From Bog-756 sp037141235 (GTDB lineage: Bacteria > Actinomycetota > Acidimicrobiia > Acidimicrobiales > RAAP-2), in contig JBAXCY010000152.1 of assembly GCA_037141235.1 (NCBI GenBank), positions 1 through 7,079 on the forward strand: 7,079 bases of DNA, given 5' to 3'. Numbering within the stretch: position 1 is the stretch's first letter; each line of letters starts with the position of its first letter. A program made the translations under genes and the position numbers. The notes under the pieces are model-generated. The model had not been told where the DNA came from, ran no database searches, and was given only the letters and a program-made list of their open reading frames with translations. Positions 1 to 6,121 of this stretch are shown in pieces.

Positions 1-141
1 CGTGCCAGTGGCCGATGAGGTGGCCAGGTGGATCGTGGTGTCGCTTCCGACAGAGGTCAGACCTCCGGACGAGTCCTGGAGCGCCACCGAGATGGCGTGG
101 GTGGCCGAGCTGGTGGCGGCCATCGACAACGGGGCCGAGGT
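1..141 (-). repeat. Ig-like module A, second copy (direct repeat of 622-762)
   Basis: This segment repeats 622-762 at an offset of 621 nt, exactly 207 codons. The first 55 nt (1-55 and 622-676) are identical, and by hand count 132 of 141 positions match before the similarity stops. The copy codes for the start of an Ig-like module (TSAPLSMAAT). The repeat may continue past the left edge. Confidence 0.93.
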
Positions 142-3033
142 GACGGCTAGTTGGTTGGGAGGGTCGGTGATGGCACCAGACGTCCCGGTGACCGATGCAG
201 TCACCGTATCGGTAGCAGTCACCGTCCGCGACCCTCCGGTGTTGAAGGTAACCGACGTGCCGTGGACGCCGTTGTCACCGGCGACGAACGTGTAGTTACC
301 AGGCAGGGCGGCCGAGGGGTCCGAAGAGGTCACATGGATCGTGCCCTGATAGCCACTTGCGACATTGGCGTAGGCGTCCTTGGCCGTGATGGTGATCGAT
401 GCGGTCGCGCCGACGAGCACGGTGGCGGGGCCGGTCACGGTGAAGGAGACCGCAGGGCCGGGTGTGACGGTCTCGATCTGGGTGGCAGAGATCAAGCCAG
501 TGGCCGATGTCGTCACCGTGGGTGTTCCCGCCGTGCGGTCACCGTAGAAGATGGTCACCCCGGTTGAGCCAGCAGGGACGACGACACTGGTCACCGAGGC
601 ACCCCCCGACGTAGTGGCGAACGTGCCAGTGGCCGATGAGGTGGCCAGGTGGATCGTGGTGTCGCTTCCGACAGAGTTCAGACCACCGGACGGATCCTGG
701 AATGCCATCGAGATGGCGTGGGTGGCCGAGATGGTGGCGGCCATCGACAGCGGGGCCGAGGTGATGAGTATCTTGTCGGGGAGAGCCTGGATCGACCCGG
801 CGTTGCAGGGCCTCTGGGCGGTGCTCGTCGTTCCTCGTTGGTCCGTCGTCGGGCAGAGCGCAACCGATAGAGCGCTCACGGCCACCGAGGTCGGATTGGG
901 AATGAGGTAGATGCCCGGATTTCCCGACAGAGGGAGCATGGTCGCAGTTGGCCCACCGTGATTGGCCAGCGGTCCGATGAGGGCCGACAAGGTGGCGTCC
1001 GCAGTGCTGCCCACGCCGCCGTTCAAGCACGTGGCATCACCGACGTTGTATCCAGCGTCGGTCCACGTACCACTGGCCTGGTCGCAGCCGTCGGCGAACT
1101 GGTTGGCGGCCACGGTGACCGATCCGACCCCGAAGGTGTTGGCTGCCATGTTGGCAATAGTGGAGCCACTGACTAAGGCGGAGTTTCCGACGAAGGTCGT
1201 CGCCACCACGGAGAGCGTGACGGCGCCCGTGTTGGACTGGGCGCTGTCCGCGTTGTCGATGGCCCCACCCGAATATGCAGCCGTATTGGCGTAGAAGGTC
1301 GAGGTGGAGACGGCCAGGCCACCAGCCCCGTCATTGTCACCGTTGTCGATGGCCCCACCGTCGTTGGTGGTCGATGCGTTCTGTGCGAATGTCGAGCCAG
1401 ATATGACCACAGAGGTGCCCGTGCCGCCGTAGTCGGCGTTGTCGATGGCCCCACCGTCGACGTCCGCCACATTGGACGTGAAGGTCGAGTTGGTCACCGT
1501 TGTGCCGCTGCCGACGCCTCCACTGTCTCCATTGTCGATGGCTCCGCCATCGGCTCCTGCGGTGTTCGAGGTGAACGTCGAACCCGATACTCCCAGTGTC
1601 CCGATGCCGCCGTAGTCGGCGTTGTCGATGGCCCCACCGTCGTAGGTGGCCGAGTTCGAGGTAAACGAGGAGTTGGCAACCGTGAGTCCGCCCGAGGCAC
1701 CTGGTCCACCATTGTCGGCGTTGTCGATGGCCCCACCGTTGGAGCTCGCACTCTCGTAGGAGAACGTCGACCCGGTCACCGCCAGCGTGCCGATCCCCGA
1801 GTAGTCGGCGTTGTCGATGGCGCCACCATCACTGCCAGCCGAGTCATGGTCGAACACCGAGTTGACGACGGTCGTGCCGTTGGCCGTGCCACCGTTGTCA
1901 GCGGTATCGATGGCCCCACCGTTGTCGACGGCCGTGTTGGCGGAAAAGATCGATCCAGATATGGCCAGGGTGCCGATCCCCAACATGTCGGCGTTGTCGA
2001 TGGCGCCGCCATCGGAACCCGATGAGTTGGAGTGGAACGTTGCCCCGGATACCGCCAGCGTGCTGGTCCCGCCGGTGCCACCAGTCACGTCGATGAAGCC
2101 ATTGTCGGCGTTGTCGATGGCCCCACCGTCGAAGCCGGCGCTATTGGACGTGAATGTGGAGTTGGATACGGACAGACTGCCGGATCCCCCATTGTCCCCA
2201 TTGTCGATAGCCCCGCCGCCGTAGTTAGCCTTATTGGAGGTGAACGTCGAACCGGTGACGGTGACGGAACCACTCGCAGGGGCCAATGATGCGTCGGCGT
2301 TATCGATGGCCCCACCGTCGTCGGCGGAGTTGGAGATGAACCTCGAATCGGTGACCGTGATCGAGCCGCTGCCAGGCGTGGTGGTCCCGTCGGCGTTGTT
2401 GATGGCGCCGCCGTCGTAGGCGACAAGGTTGGTGAAGGTCATCGCAGAGACGGTGATGGTTCCGCCGGCGACCCCGTCACCGTTGTTGATGCCCCCACCA
2501 CCGTCAGTCAAGGTGTTGTTGGCATTGGCCATGATGAAGCCTTGGACGGTCATGTACCCGGCCGAGGTGATGTTCAAGATGCTTCCCGTGCAGTCCGGGT
2601 TCACCACCGGCGTCAGGCACGTGGCATCGGTGGTCCCGCCGTTGCCGTCGAGGATCGGTGCGGTCGTCAGACCTGGCAGCGGTTGGATAACGAGCGGCTC
2701 CAGTGAGGTGGTGCGGCTGAGGAGAACGCTCCAGTTGCCGACGTAGTGGCTGGGGTCCCCGATAGTCGACAGATTCACACCTGGAGTCACCAGGTCGATG
2801 GTGCGACTGGTGGCGGCCAACTTGGTGGCCTGCGCTAGGGCTCGGTCCAGCGAACATCCTCGGGCCGGAATGGTTTGCAAGGGGCAGTCGGTCGGGTTGG
2901 CGCTGCCACCGGCATAGGCGTAGAGGGCGGGGACGGCGGCCCCAGACGGGATGGCCTCGACGACCGTTACTGCGAATGTTGCCAGGCAGGCCGCTAGGGC
3001 GGCCCCGATCCGCAGGAGCCAACTTCCACCCAT
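1..3033 (-). CDS. Giant secreted surface protein with GGAI/FxxN beta-helix repeats, choice-of-anchor-Q-like module and Ig-like repeats (partial; C-terminus beyond the left edge)
   Basis: The frame is open from ATG at 3033 to the window edge: 1011 codons with no stop. Residues 1-35 look like a Sec signal peptide (R8, then a hydrophobic stretch rich in A/L/V). Residues 36-150 form a head with cysteines at 50, 60, 139 and 148. Residues 152-602 carry fourteen repeats of about 29-39 residues with core GGAIDNAD preceded by FTSN-like motifs, expected to fold as a right-handed parallel beta-helix. Residues 659-746 (DAGYN, HGGPTATM, DQRG 731-734, CNAG 743-746) match the pattern I know from choice-of-anchor-Q domains. 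From about 755 on, Ig-like modules A (755-858), B (859-961) and A again (962 to edge) follow. Likely role: extracellular adhesion or surface-layer function (inference). An in-frame ATG at 3072 would add 13 residues, but the intervening codons (AAA, TTT, TCA, AGG, ATA) are unlike the rest of the gene and an AAGGGA ribosome site sits 6 nt before 3033. The cell-wall anchor, if any, lies outside the window. Confidence 0.9.
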   Translation of the reverse strand, partial: MGGSWLLRIGAALAACLATFAVTVVEAIPSGAAVPALYAYAGGSANPTDCPLQTIPARGCSLDRALAQATKLAATSRTIDLVTPGVNLSTIGDPSHYVGNWSVLLSRTTSLEPLVIQPLPGLTTAPILDGNGGTTDATCLTPVVNPDCTGSILNITSAGYMTVQGFIMANANNTLTDGGGGINNGDGVAGGTITVSAMTFTNLVAYDGGAINNADGTTTPGSGSITVTDSRFISNSADDGGAIDNADASLAPASGSVTVTGSTFTSNKANYGGGAIDNGDNGGSGSLSVSNSTFTSNSAGFDGGAIDNADNGFIDVTGGTGGTSTLAVSGATFHSNSSGSDGGAIDNADMLGIGTLAISGSIFSANTAVDNGGAIDTADNGGTANGTTVVNSVFDHDSAGSDGGAIDNADYSGIGTLAVTGSTFSYESASSNGGAIDNADNGGPGASGGLTVANSSFTSNSATYDGGAIDNADYGGIGTLGVSGSTFTSNTAGADGGAIDNGDSGGVGSGTTVTNSTFTSNVADVDGGAIDNADYGGTGTSVVISGSTFAQNASTTNDGGAIDNGDNDGAGGLAVSTSTFYANTAAYSGGAIDNADSAQSNTGAVTLSVVATTFVGNSALVSGSTIANMAANTFGVGSVTVAANQFADGCDQASGTWTDAGYNVGDATCLNGGVGSTADATLSALIGPLANHGGPTATMLPLSGNPGIYLIPNPTSVAVSALSVALCPTTDQRGTTSTAQRPCNAGSIQALPDKILITSAPLSMAATISATHAISMAFQDPSGGLNSVGSDTTIHLATSSATGTFATTSGGASVTSVVVPAGSTGVTIFYGDRTAGTPTVTTSATGLISATQIETVTPGPAVSFTVTGPATVLVGATASITITAKDAYANVASGYQGTIHVTSSDPSAALPGNYTFVAGDNGVHGTSVTFNTGGSRTVTATDTVTASVTGTSGAITDPPNQLAVTSAPLSMAATSSATHAISVALQDSSGGLTSVGSDTTIHLATSSATGT
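622..762 (-). repeat. Ig-like module A, first copy (direct repeat of 1-141)
   Basis: Partner of the repeat at 1-141. In the protein it begins at S759 (SAPLSMAAT) and runs into the TTIHLATSSATGT strand region. The rest of the module (residues about 805-858) ends with the GDRTAGTPTVT pattern typical of actinobacterial surface Ig-like domains. Together with module B it forms a 207-residue two-domain period. Confidence 0.93.
1228..2580 (-). repeat. Fourteen-unit GGAI/FxxN beta-helix repeat array
   Basis: The Ile of the GGAI (or GGGI) core falls at residues 182, 211, 243, 276, 306, 345, 375, 406, 436, 469, 499, 530, 562 and 592, a spacing of 29-39 and mostly 30-33. Typical unit: L/V-x-V-S-G-S-T-F-T-S-N-S-A-x-x-D-G-G-A-I-D, then N-A-D and a Gly-rich turn. 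FxxN is intact in most units; the 406 unit has FDHD and the 436 unit FSYE. A fifteenth degenerate unit (FVGN, then SGST in place of GGAI) follows. The pairing of GGA(I/L/V) and FxxN is the recognised signature of Chlam_PMP-type repeats. Unit boundaries were set by eye. Confidence 0.9.
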
Positions 3034-3039
3034 TTGTAT

Positions 3040-3046
3040 TCCCTTC
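3040..3046 (-). promoter_or_regulatory. Ribosome binding site of the surface-protein gene
   Basis: On the minus strand GAAGGGA lies 6 nt before the ATG at 3033. It decides the start over the in-frame ATG at 3072, whose only Shine-Dalgarno-like stretch is GGTGA inside a small hairpin (CGGG-TGA-CCCG at 3075-3085). Confidence 0.55.
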
Positions 3047-3118
3047 GTCGAAGACCTTGATCCAAATTTCATGGCGGGTCACCCGTGCCGAACCGAGTTC
3101 CGGCCACCGCTGGCGCCT

Positions 3119-3152
3119 GCCACAGTGAGGAGATTGCCACAGTGAGGGCATT
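3119..3152. repeat. 17-bp tandem duplication upstream of the surface-protein gene
   Basis: Two adjacent 17-bp units, 3119-3135 and 3136-3152, share the 12-mer GCCACAGTGAGG and match at 15 of 17 positions. They lie 86-119 bp upstream of the ATG at 3033, in a place where an activator or repressor site could sit. No known operator is recognised. Confidence 0.8.
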
Positions 3153-3249
3153 GCTCTCGTTCAGGATGCCTGACTCCAGCCTGTACGCCGGGGATGGACC
3201 ACGGCAAGGTCCAAACGGTTGCAGTCGACTAGCGGGTGCGGCGGTTCTG

Positions 3250-3265
3250 GCCATCCGGTGATGGC
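3250..3265 (-). terminator. Candidate terminator hairpin of the LLM oxidoreductase gene
   Basis: The transcript would form GCCATC-ACCG-GATGGC, a perfect 6-bp stem with a 4-nt loop, starting 24 nt after the TGA at 3290-3292. There is no U-tract, which is often so in high-GC actinobacteria but makes the call weak. Confidence 0.35.
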
Positions 3266-3289
3266 TCGGAACTGGTCTGGCGGTGTTGC

Positions 3290-4171
3290 TCAGCCAGCCA
3301 GTGCCGCGGTCGTCATCTCCAGGCAGGTCGGGTCAACCGTGCCGGGCACCAAGATGAACTCGTCACACCCGGCCGCCTCAGCCGCGGCCAGGGCATCGAG
3401 GAGGCGGGCGGGGGAGCTCAAGTTCACCAGTTGGGACAGTGCATCTGCTGCTCGGTCGCCGAACACGTCCAGGTAAGCGCGAGCAAAGCGTTTGAGTTCC
3501 GCATCGGCATCGGGGCCACCCAGGAGATAGAAGGATCCGCTGACCAGCCGGGGCCGCTCCGTCCTACTAGCCGCCTCCCATGCATCGACGGCCATCTGAT
3601 TGCCGCGGCCGATCTCCCCTGGATCGGCACCGATGGAAAACCCGGTGATCCCTTCGGCCCACTGGGCCGCCCGAGTCATCGACTTCGGTCCCATGGCCGC
3701 GGCCAGCAACGGCGGCCCACCGGGACGGTATGGAACCGGCCCCACCGGCTGCCCGCCGTCATAGGCGGGCTCGCCCGACCACAGTCGTCGGAGCTCGGCC
3801 ACATCGGCATCGAGCCTGCGGTGGCGACCCTCGAAGGGAACCTCCAGCGAGCGATAGTCCTGCTCCCGTCCGCCCACCCCCACACCTACGACCAGCCTGC
3901 CTTCCGACAGGACGTCGAGCGTGGCCAGTTGCTTGGCCAGCAGGGCAGGCCGGTGCAGGGGCAGGACGGCGATGTTGGTGATCACCTGGACCCGCTCGGT
4001 CAGGGCTGCCGCCGCGGTATTGGTCACCAGGAGCTCAGGATTGTGGAACGTGATCCGTTCGCCGGCCGACACACTGGAGTACGGGCCTTCGTCGATACCT
4101 CGGCACCACTCCACAAAGGTGGTCCTGGTGAATCCGGTGGCCATGGTGGGAAGCGCGATGCCGATCTCCAT
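3290..4171 (-). CDS. Luciferase-like (LLM) class oxidoreductase, probably F420-dependent
   Basis: A 293-residue protein of the bacterial luciferase-like monooxygenase superfamily, expected to fold as a TIM barrel that binds reduced F420 (or FMN) and to transfer hydride to an unknown substrate in the cytoplasm. Seen in the sequence: the first beta strand MEIGIALPT; the segment around residues 60-106 with LPLHRPALLAKQLATLD, LSEGRLVVGVGVG and E103, the most diagnostic part of the family; F113-EGRHRRLDADVAELRRLW, the usual helix after it; PLLAAAMGPKSMTRAAQWAEG (155-173); and a C-terminal helix with FILVPGT. The length fits the family. The frame stays open upstream to an ATG at 4333, but MEIGIALP is the normal beginning and the extra 54 residues would be unconserved and cross a 13-bp repeat. 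Substrate cannot be told. No partner gene is adjacent: it is flanked by surface-protein genes. Confidence 0.92.
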   Translation of the reverse strand: MEIGIALPTMATGFTRTTFVEWCRGIDEGPYSSVSAGERITFHNPELLVTNTAAAALTERVQVITNIAVLPLHRPALLAKQLATLDVLSEGRLVVGVGVGGREQDYRSLEVPFEGRHRRLDADVAELRRLWSGEPAYDGGQPVGPVPYRPGGPPLLAAAMGPKSMTRAAQWAEGITGFSIGADPGEIGRGNQMAVDAWEAASRTERPRLVSGSFYLLGGPDADAELKRFARAYLDVFGDRAADALSQLVNLSSPARLLDALAAAEAAGCDEFILVPGTVDPTCLEMTTAALAG

Positions 4172-4185
4172 GGGGCGCGACCCTA

Positions 4186-4222
4186 GCGAACAGGACGTGC
4201 GAACAGGACGTGCGAACAGGGA
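4186..4222. repeat. 13-bp tandem repeat, nearly three units
   Basis: Unit GCGAACAGGACGT occurs at 4186-4198 and 4199-4211 exactly, followed by the first 10 bases of a third (GCGAACAGGG, 4212-4221). It begins 15 bp upstream of the oxidoreductase ATG (4171), so it lies in the leader or promoter of that gene. The unit length is not a multiple of 3, which supports a non-coding location and the downstream start. Confidence 0.9.
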
Positions 4223-4356
4223 ACGAACTCCGCTCCCAAGCCCCATGTGCACCACTTTGGGTGCAGGCCGGTATCGAGTCCGGAGCATCGCTAGGCATTC
4301 TCCCTGGTCACCGCTAGAAACCCTGGGTCGCACTCGTAAAATTCGGTGATGCCAGG

Positions 4357-4362
4357 TATAGT
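4357..4362 (+). promoter_or_regulatory. Possible -10 box for the FN3/GYW-repeat gene
   Basis: TATAGT matches the sigma-70-type -10 consensus at five of six positions and is the most AT-rich spot in the region, about 125 bp before the GTG. No good -35 hexamer stands 16-18 bp upstream, so it remains tentative. Confidence 0.25.
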
Positions 4363-4393
4363 TAGGGCGTTAAGAGTCCACTGTTCAGGCAGG

Positions 4394-4412
4394 GCACCAG
4401 GGGTTCCGGTGC
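4394..4412 (+). other. Leader hairpin before the FN3/GYW-repeat gene
   Basis: GCACC pairs with GGTGC around an inner GG:CC with one bulged A and a GGTT loop, giving a 7-bp stem. It would fall in the 5' leader if transcription starts downstream of the TATAGT box. No U-tract follows, so it is not an obvious terminator. Confidence 0.4.
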
Positions 4413-4472
4413 GTGGCGCGTGAGCGGTGGTTAGGGCGTGGGCGTAACTCGTCGGTGAGTACGTCTGCATAC

Positions 4473-4479
4473 GAGGGGG
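4473..4479 (+). promoter_or_regulatory. Ribosome binding site fixing the GTG start at 4487
   Basis: GAGGGGG sits 7 nt before the GTG at 4487. This spacing supports the GTG as initiator rather than internal ATGs such as residue 8 or 29. Confidence 0.65.
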
Positions 4480-4486
4480 CACCGCT

Positions 4487-6121
4487 GTGAACAACTGGCT
4501 GCAGGCGATGAAACAGTGGTCCCAGTGGCTGCTGGGTGAGGCGCCGCTTCCCGACGGTCGATCCAAGGCCATGCTGGCTGGCACCGTCGCCGCCGCAGCG
4601 GTCATTGCTGTCGGAGTACCGGCCGCCATTCCCTCGAGTCCTTCGGCCAATGCGGCCCCGCCGCAGTCGACCTCGACCTCCGCCGACGATGCCAGTTCGT
4701 CGTCGTTCACGGTGCCGACGACCACCCCCGTTGTGACCACCCCCGTTGCGGCCACGCCTGCGGTCATCGCCCCGGTCGATCCGACCTCTACCGTTCCGTC
4801 GAGTAGCTCGGTGGCATTCGACCCGTTCGTCAAGCGAACGGGAAATGGCGTTAATAAGAAGGCGGCCAGCTCGTGGGGCGCGAACGACGGCGCCGCGGAT
4901 CCGGTATCGGCTCCCGTCGATGCTTGGGACTCCTCGGCGCCGACCGTGAACGACAACTGGGATGTGGCCACGCCCCCGGCGCCCCGGCCGACCCCACCGC
5001 CCGCCCGCCGACCAGTGGTGGCAATTCCGCTGTTCTCTATTAGTGCGTTCAGCAACCTGGTGGCCCCGGTCACACCGCCTCCGGCCCCCCTGGTCACCGG
5101 CGCCGCCGCCTTCATCGATTCCGCCCTGGTTACATGGCAGGAGCCAGTCCACTCCACGGCACTCGGCTACGACGTGTTCGTCGGCTTCGCCCCGGGGATG
5201 GAGTTTCCGATCGCCCTCAACGGCTCCGCTCCAGTGGTGGCCAACTCCTACCTGGTGACGGGCCTCACCGCCGGACAGACCTACTACTTCACGGTCCGGG
5301 CCCGTACCGGTCTCCTCGCCTCGTCCGCTTCCAACGAGGTCTCGGCGATTCCCTTTAATGGGTACGCCCCGATTGGGCAGCTCTTGGGCCCGGTCATCTC
5401 CATGGCGTCGACAGCTGACGGCACCGGGTACTGGCTGACCACCGCCACCGGCGCAGTCTCACCGCACGGCTCGGCCACCGACTTGGGCTCGACGGCCACC
5501 GAGCAGTTGGCGGCGCCGATCGTCAAGATCGTGGCTGATCCCATGGGCCCGGGCTACTGGGAAGTGGCTGCCGATGGTGGTGTCTTTGCCTACGGGACTG
5601 CCACCTTCAAGGGCGCGGCATCAACCGAAAAGTTGAACTCGCCGATCGTTGACATGGTCGCAACCTCTGACGGAAAAGGCTATTGGCAGGTGGCGGCCGA
5701 CGGAGGCGTCTTCGCCTACGGCGATGCAGTGTTCGCCGGGTCGCTGGCTGGTATGCCTGGGGCTCAGCCGACCGTCGCCATGGCGGCCGACTCGGCCTCA
5801 GGTGGCTACTGGCTAGTTGCGGCTGACGGCACCGTCAGCGCATTCAACGCACCGGTCATGGGCCCGACGGCCGGCGATCTGCCCACCGCACCGGTGGTAT
5901 CGATTGCGACTACCGCCAGCGGAAAGGGCTTCTGGGAGGTCACCCGCGACGGATCCGTCTATGCCTACGGCGACGCTGTGTTCCAGGGACCGATCGCCCC
6001 ACTGGCGCCGGCCGCTCCGGTGACTGCGGTGACTGCTGATCCGGCTACGGGCGGGTACTGGCTGCTCTCGGTTGACGGTGGAGTCTTCGCCTACGGAGCC
6101 TCCTTCTTCGGCGCTGGCTAG
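4487..6121 (+). CDS. Exported protein with Ser/Thr/Pro-rich stalk, fibronectin type III domain and six GYW propeller-like repeats
   Basis: A 544-residue protein starting at GTG. Residues 1-28 form a Trp-rich, basic cytoplasmic-type N-terminus; 29-48 are hydrophobic (MLAGTVAAAAVIAVGVPAAI) and followed by SANA-A at 53-57, so this is a signal peptide or a membrane anchor. Residues 57-200 are rich in S, T, P and A, a probable wall-spanning, possibly glycosylated stalk. Residues 201-290 are a fibronectin type III domain (VTWQEP at W217, Y228, then LTAGQTYYFTVRA at 260-272 and NEVSA). Residues 302-544 hold six repeats with P-(I/V)-V at the start, GYW in the middle and AADGGVFAYGDA-F-G at the end. 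Likely a surface-exposed binding protein; ligand unknown. No catalytic motif was seen. The last repeat is short (34 residues) and ends FFGAG before the TAG. Divergent from the oxidoreductase gene; the aquaporin gene follows 86 nt downstream on the same strand. Confidence 0.93.
   Translation: MNNWLQAMKQWSQWLLGEAPLPDGRSKAMLAGTVAAAAVIAVGVPAAIPSSPSANAAPPQSTSTSADDASSSSFTVPTTTPVVTTPVAATPAVIAPVDPTSTVPSSSSVAFDPFVKRTGNGVNKKAASSWGANDGAADPVSAPVDAWDSSAPTVNDNWDVATPPAPRPTPPPARRPVVAIPLFSISAFSNLVAPVTPPPAPLVTGAAAFIDSALVTWQEPVHSTALGYDVFVGFAPGMEFPIALNGSAPVVANSYLVTGLTAGQTYYFTVRARTGLLASSASNEVSAIPFNGYAPIGQLLGPVISMASTADGTGYWLTTATGAVSPHGSATDLGSTATEQLAAPIVKIVADPMGPGYWEVAADGGVFAYGTATFKGAASTEKLNSPIVDMVATSDGKGYWQVAADGGVFAYGDAVFAGSLAGMPGAQPTVAMAADSASGGYWLVAADGTVSAFNAPVMGPTAGDLPTAPVVSIATTASGKGFWEVTRDGSVYAYGDAVFQGPIAPLAPAAPVTAVTADPATGGYWLLSVDGGVFAYGASFFGAG
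5390..6118 (+). repeat. Six GYW / DGG(V)FAYGDA repeats of about 42 residues
   Basis: Units start at residues 302, 344, 386, 428, 469 and 511. GYW (GFW in unit 5) is at 314, 356, 398, 440, 481 and 523. The DGGVFAYG motif is clear in units 2, 3 and 6, is DGSVYAYG in unit 5, and is degenerate in unit 1 (TGAVSPHG) and unit 4 (DGTVSAFN). The regular strand-turn-strand pattern of about 42 residues suggests beta-propeller blades (inference). Similar repeats are frequent in Acidimicrobiia secreted proteins as I recall. Confidence 0.88.

Larger units (their letters stand above)
3034..3289. other. Intergenic region between the LLM oxidoreductase and the surface-protein gene
   Basis: This 256-bp gap separates two genes on the minus strand. 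It contains the terminator-like hairpin near the oxidoreductase stop, the 17-bp tandem duplication, a small leader hairpin at 3075-3085 and the ribosome site. Open frames crossing it on either strand show no recognisable protein. The gap length and hairpin suggest the surface gene has its own promoter, but no convincing -35/-10 pair was found. Confidence 0.6.
4172..4486. promoter_or_regulatory. Divergent intergenic region between the LLM gene (-) and the FN3/GYW-repeat gene (+)
   Basis: These 315 bp separate two divergently oriented starts, so promoters for both genes should lie here. It contains the 13-bp tandem repeat next to the oxidoreductase, a TATAGT box on the plus strand (4357-4362), two copies of GTTAGGGCGT (4361-4370 and 4430-4439) and a hairpin at 4394-4412. 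Long minus-strand frames that cross it are low-complexity shadows of the Ser/Thr/Pro-rich gene to the right. Confidence 0.6.

Noticed and set aside
1228..2580. CRISPR-like array suggested by recurring short repeats of about 90-100 bp spacing
   Set aside because: The repeats are in frame, imperfect and code for GGAIDN beta-helix units in a continuous reading frame.
2504..3151. 215-codon minus-strand frame overlapping the head of the surface protein
   Set aside because: It is in a different frame from the 1011-codon reading frame, lacks a signal peptide or motifs, and stops where the real protein continues.
3190..3264. Plus-strand stretch with ACGGCAAGGTCC and AACGGTTGCAG that faintly resembles a c-di-GMP (GEMM) riboswitch
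   Set aside because: The core loops and tetraloop receptor do not match, and nothing is encoded downstream on the plus strand: the next gene lies on the opposite strand.
3236..4186. 316-codon plus-strand open frame antisense to the oxidoreductase gene
   Set aside because: It is a shadow: the opposite strand encodes a clear LLM-family protein, while this frame gives a low-complexity G/R/Q/H-rich product with no recognisable motif.
4186..4222. LexA / SOS box suggested by repeated CGAACA
   Set aside because: The actinobacterial SOS box is an inverted repeat. Here only direct copies occur and no GTTCG partner stands at the right spacing on the same strand.
4356..4385. Minus-strand promoter TGGACT / TATACC for the oxidoreductase gene
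   Set aside because: The spacer is only about 14 bp and both hexamers match at four of six positions, and it lies about 190 bp from the start.
4291..5157. Overlapping minus-strand frames of 288 and 255 codons antisense to the start of the FN3/GYW-repeat gene
   Set aside because: They mirror the Ser/Thr/Pro/Ala-rich stalk coding sequence. Products are low-complexity, and the plus strand has a good ribosome site, signal segment, FN3 domain and repeats.
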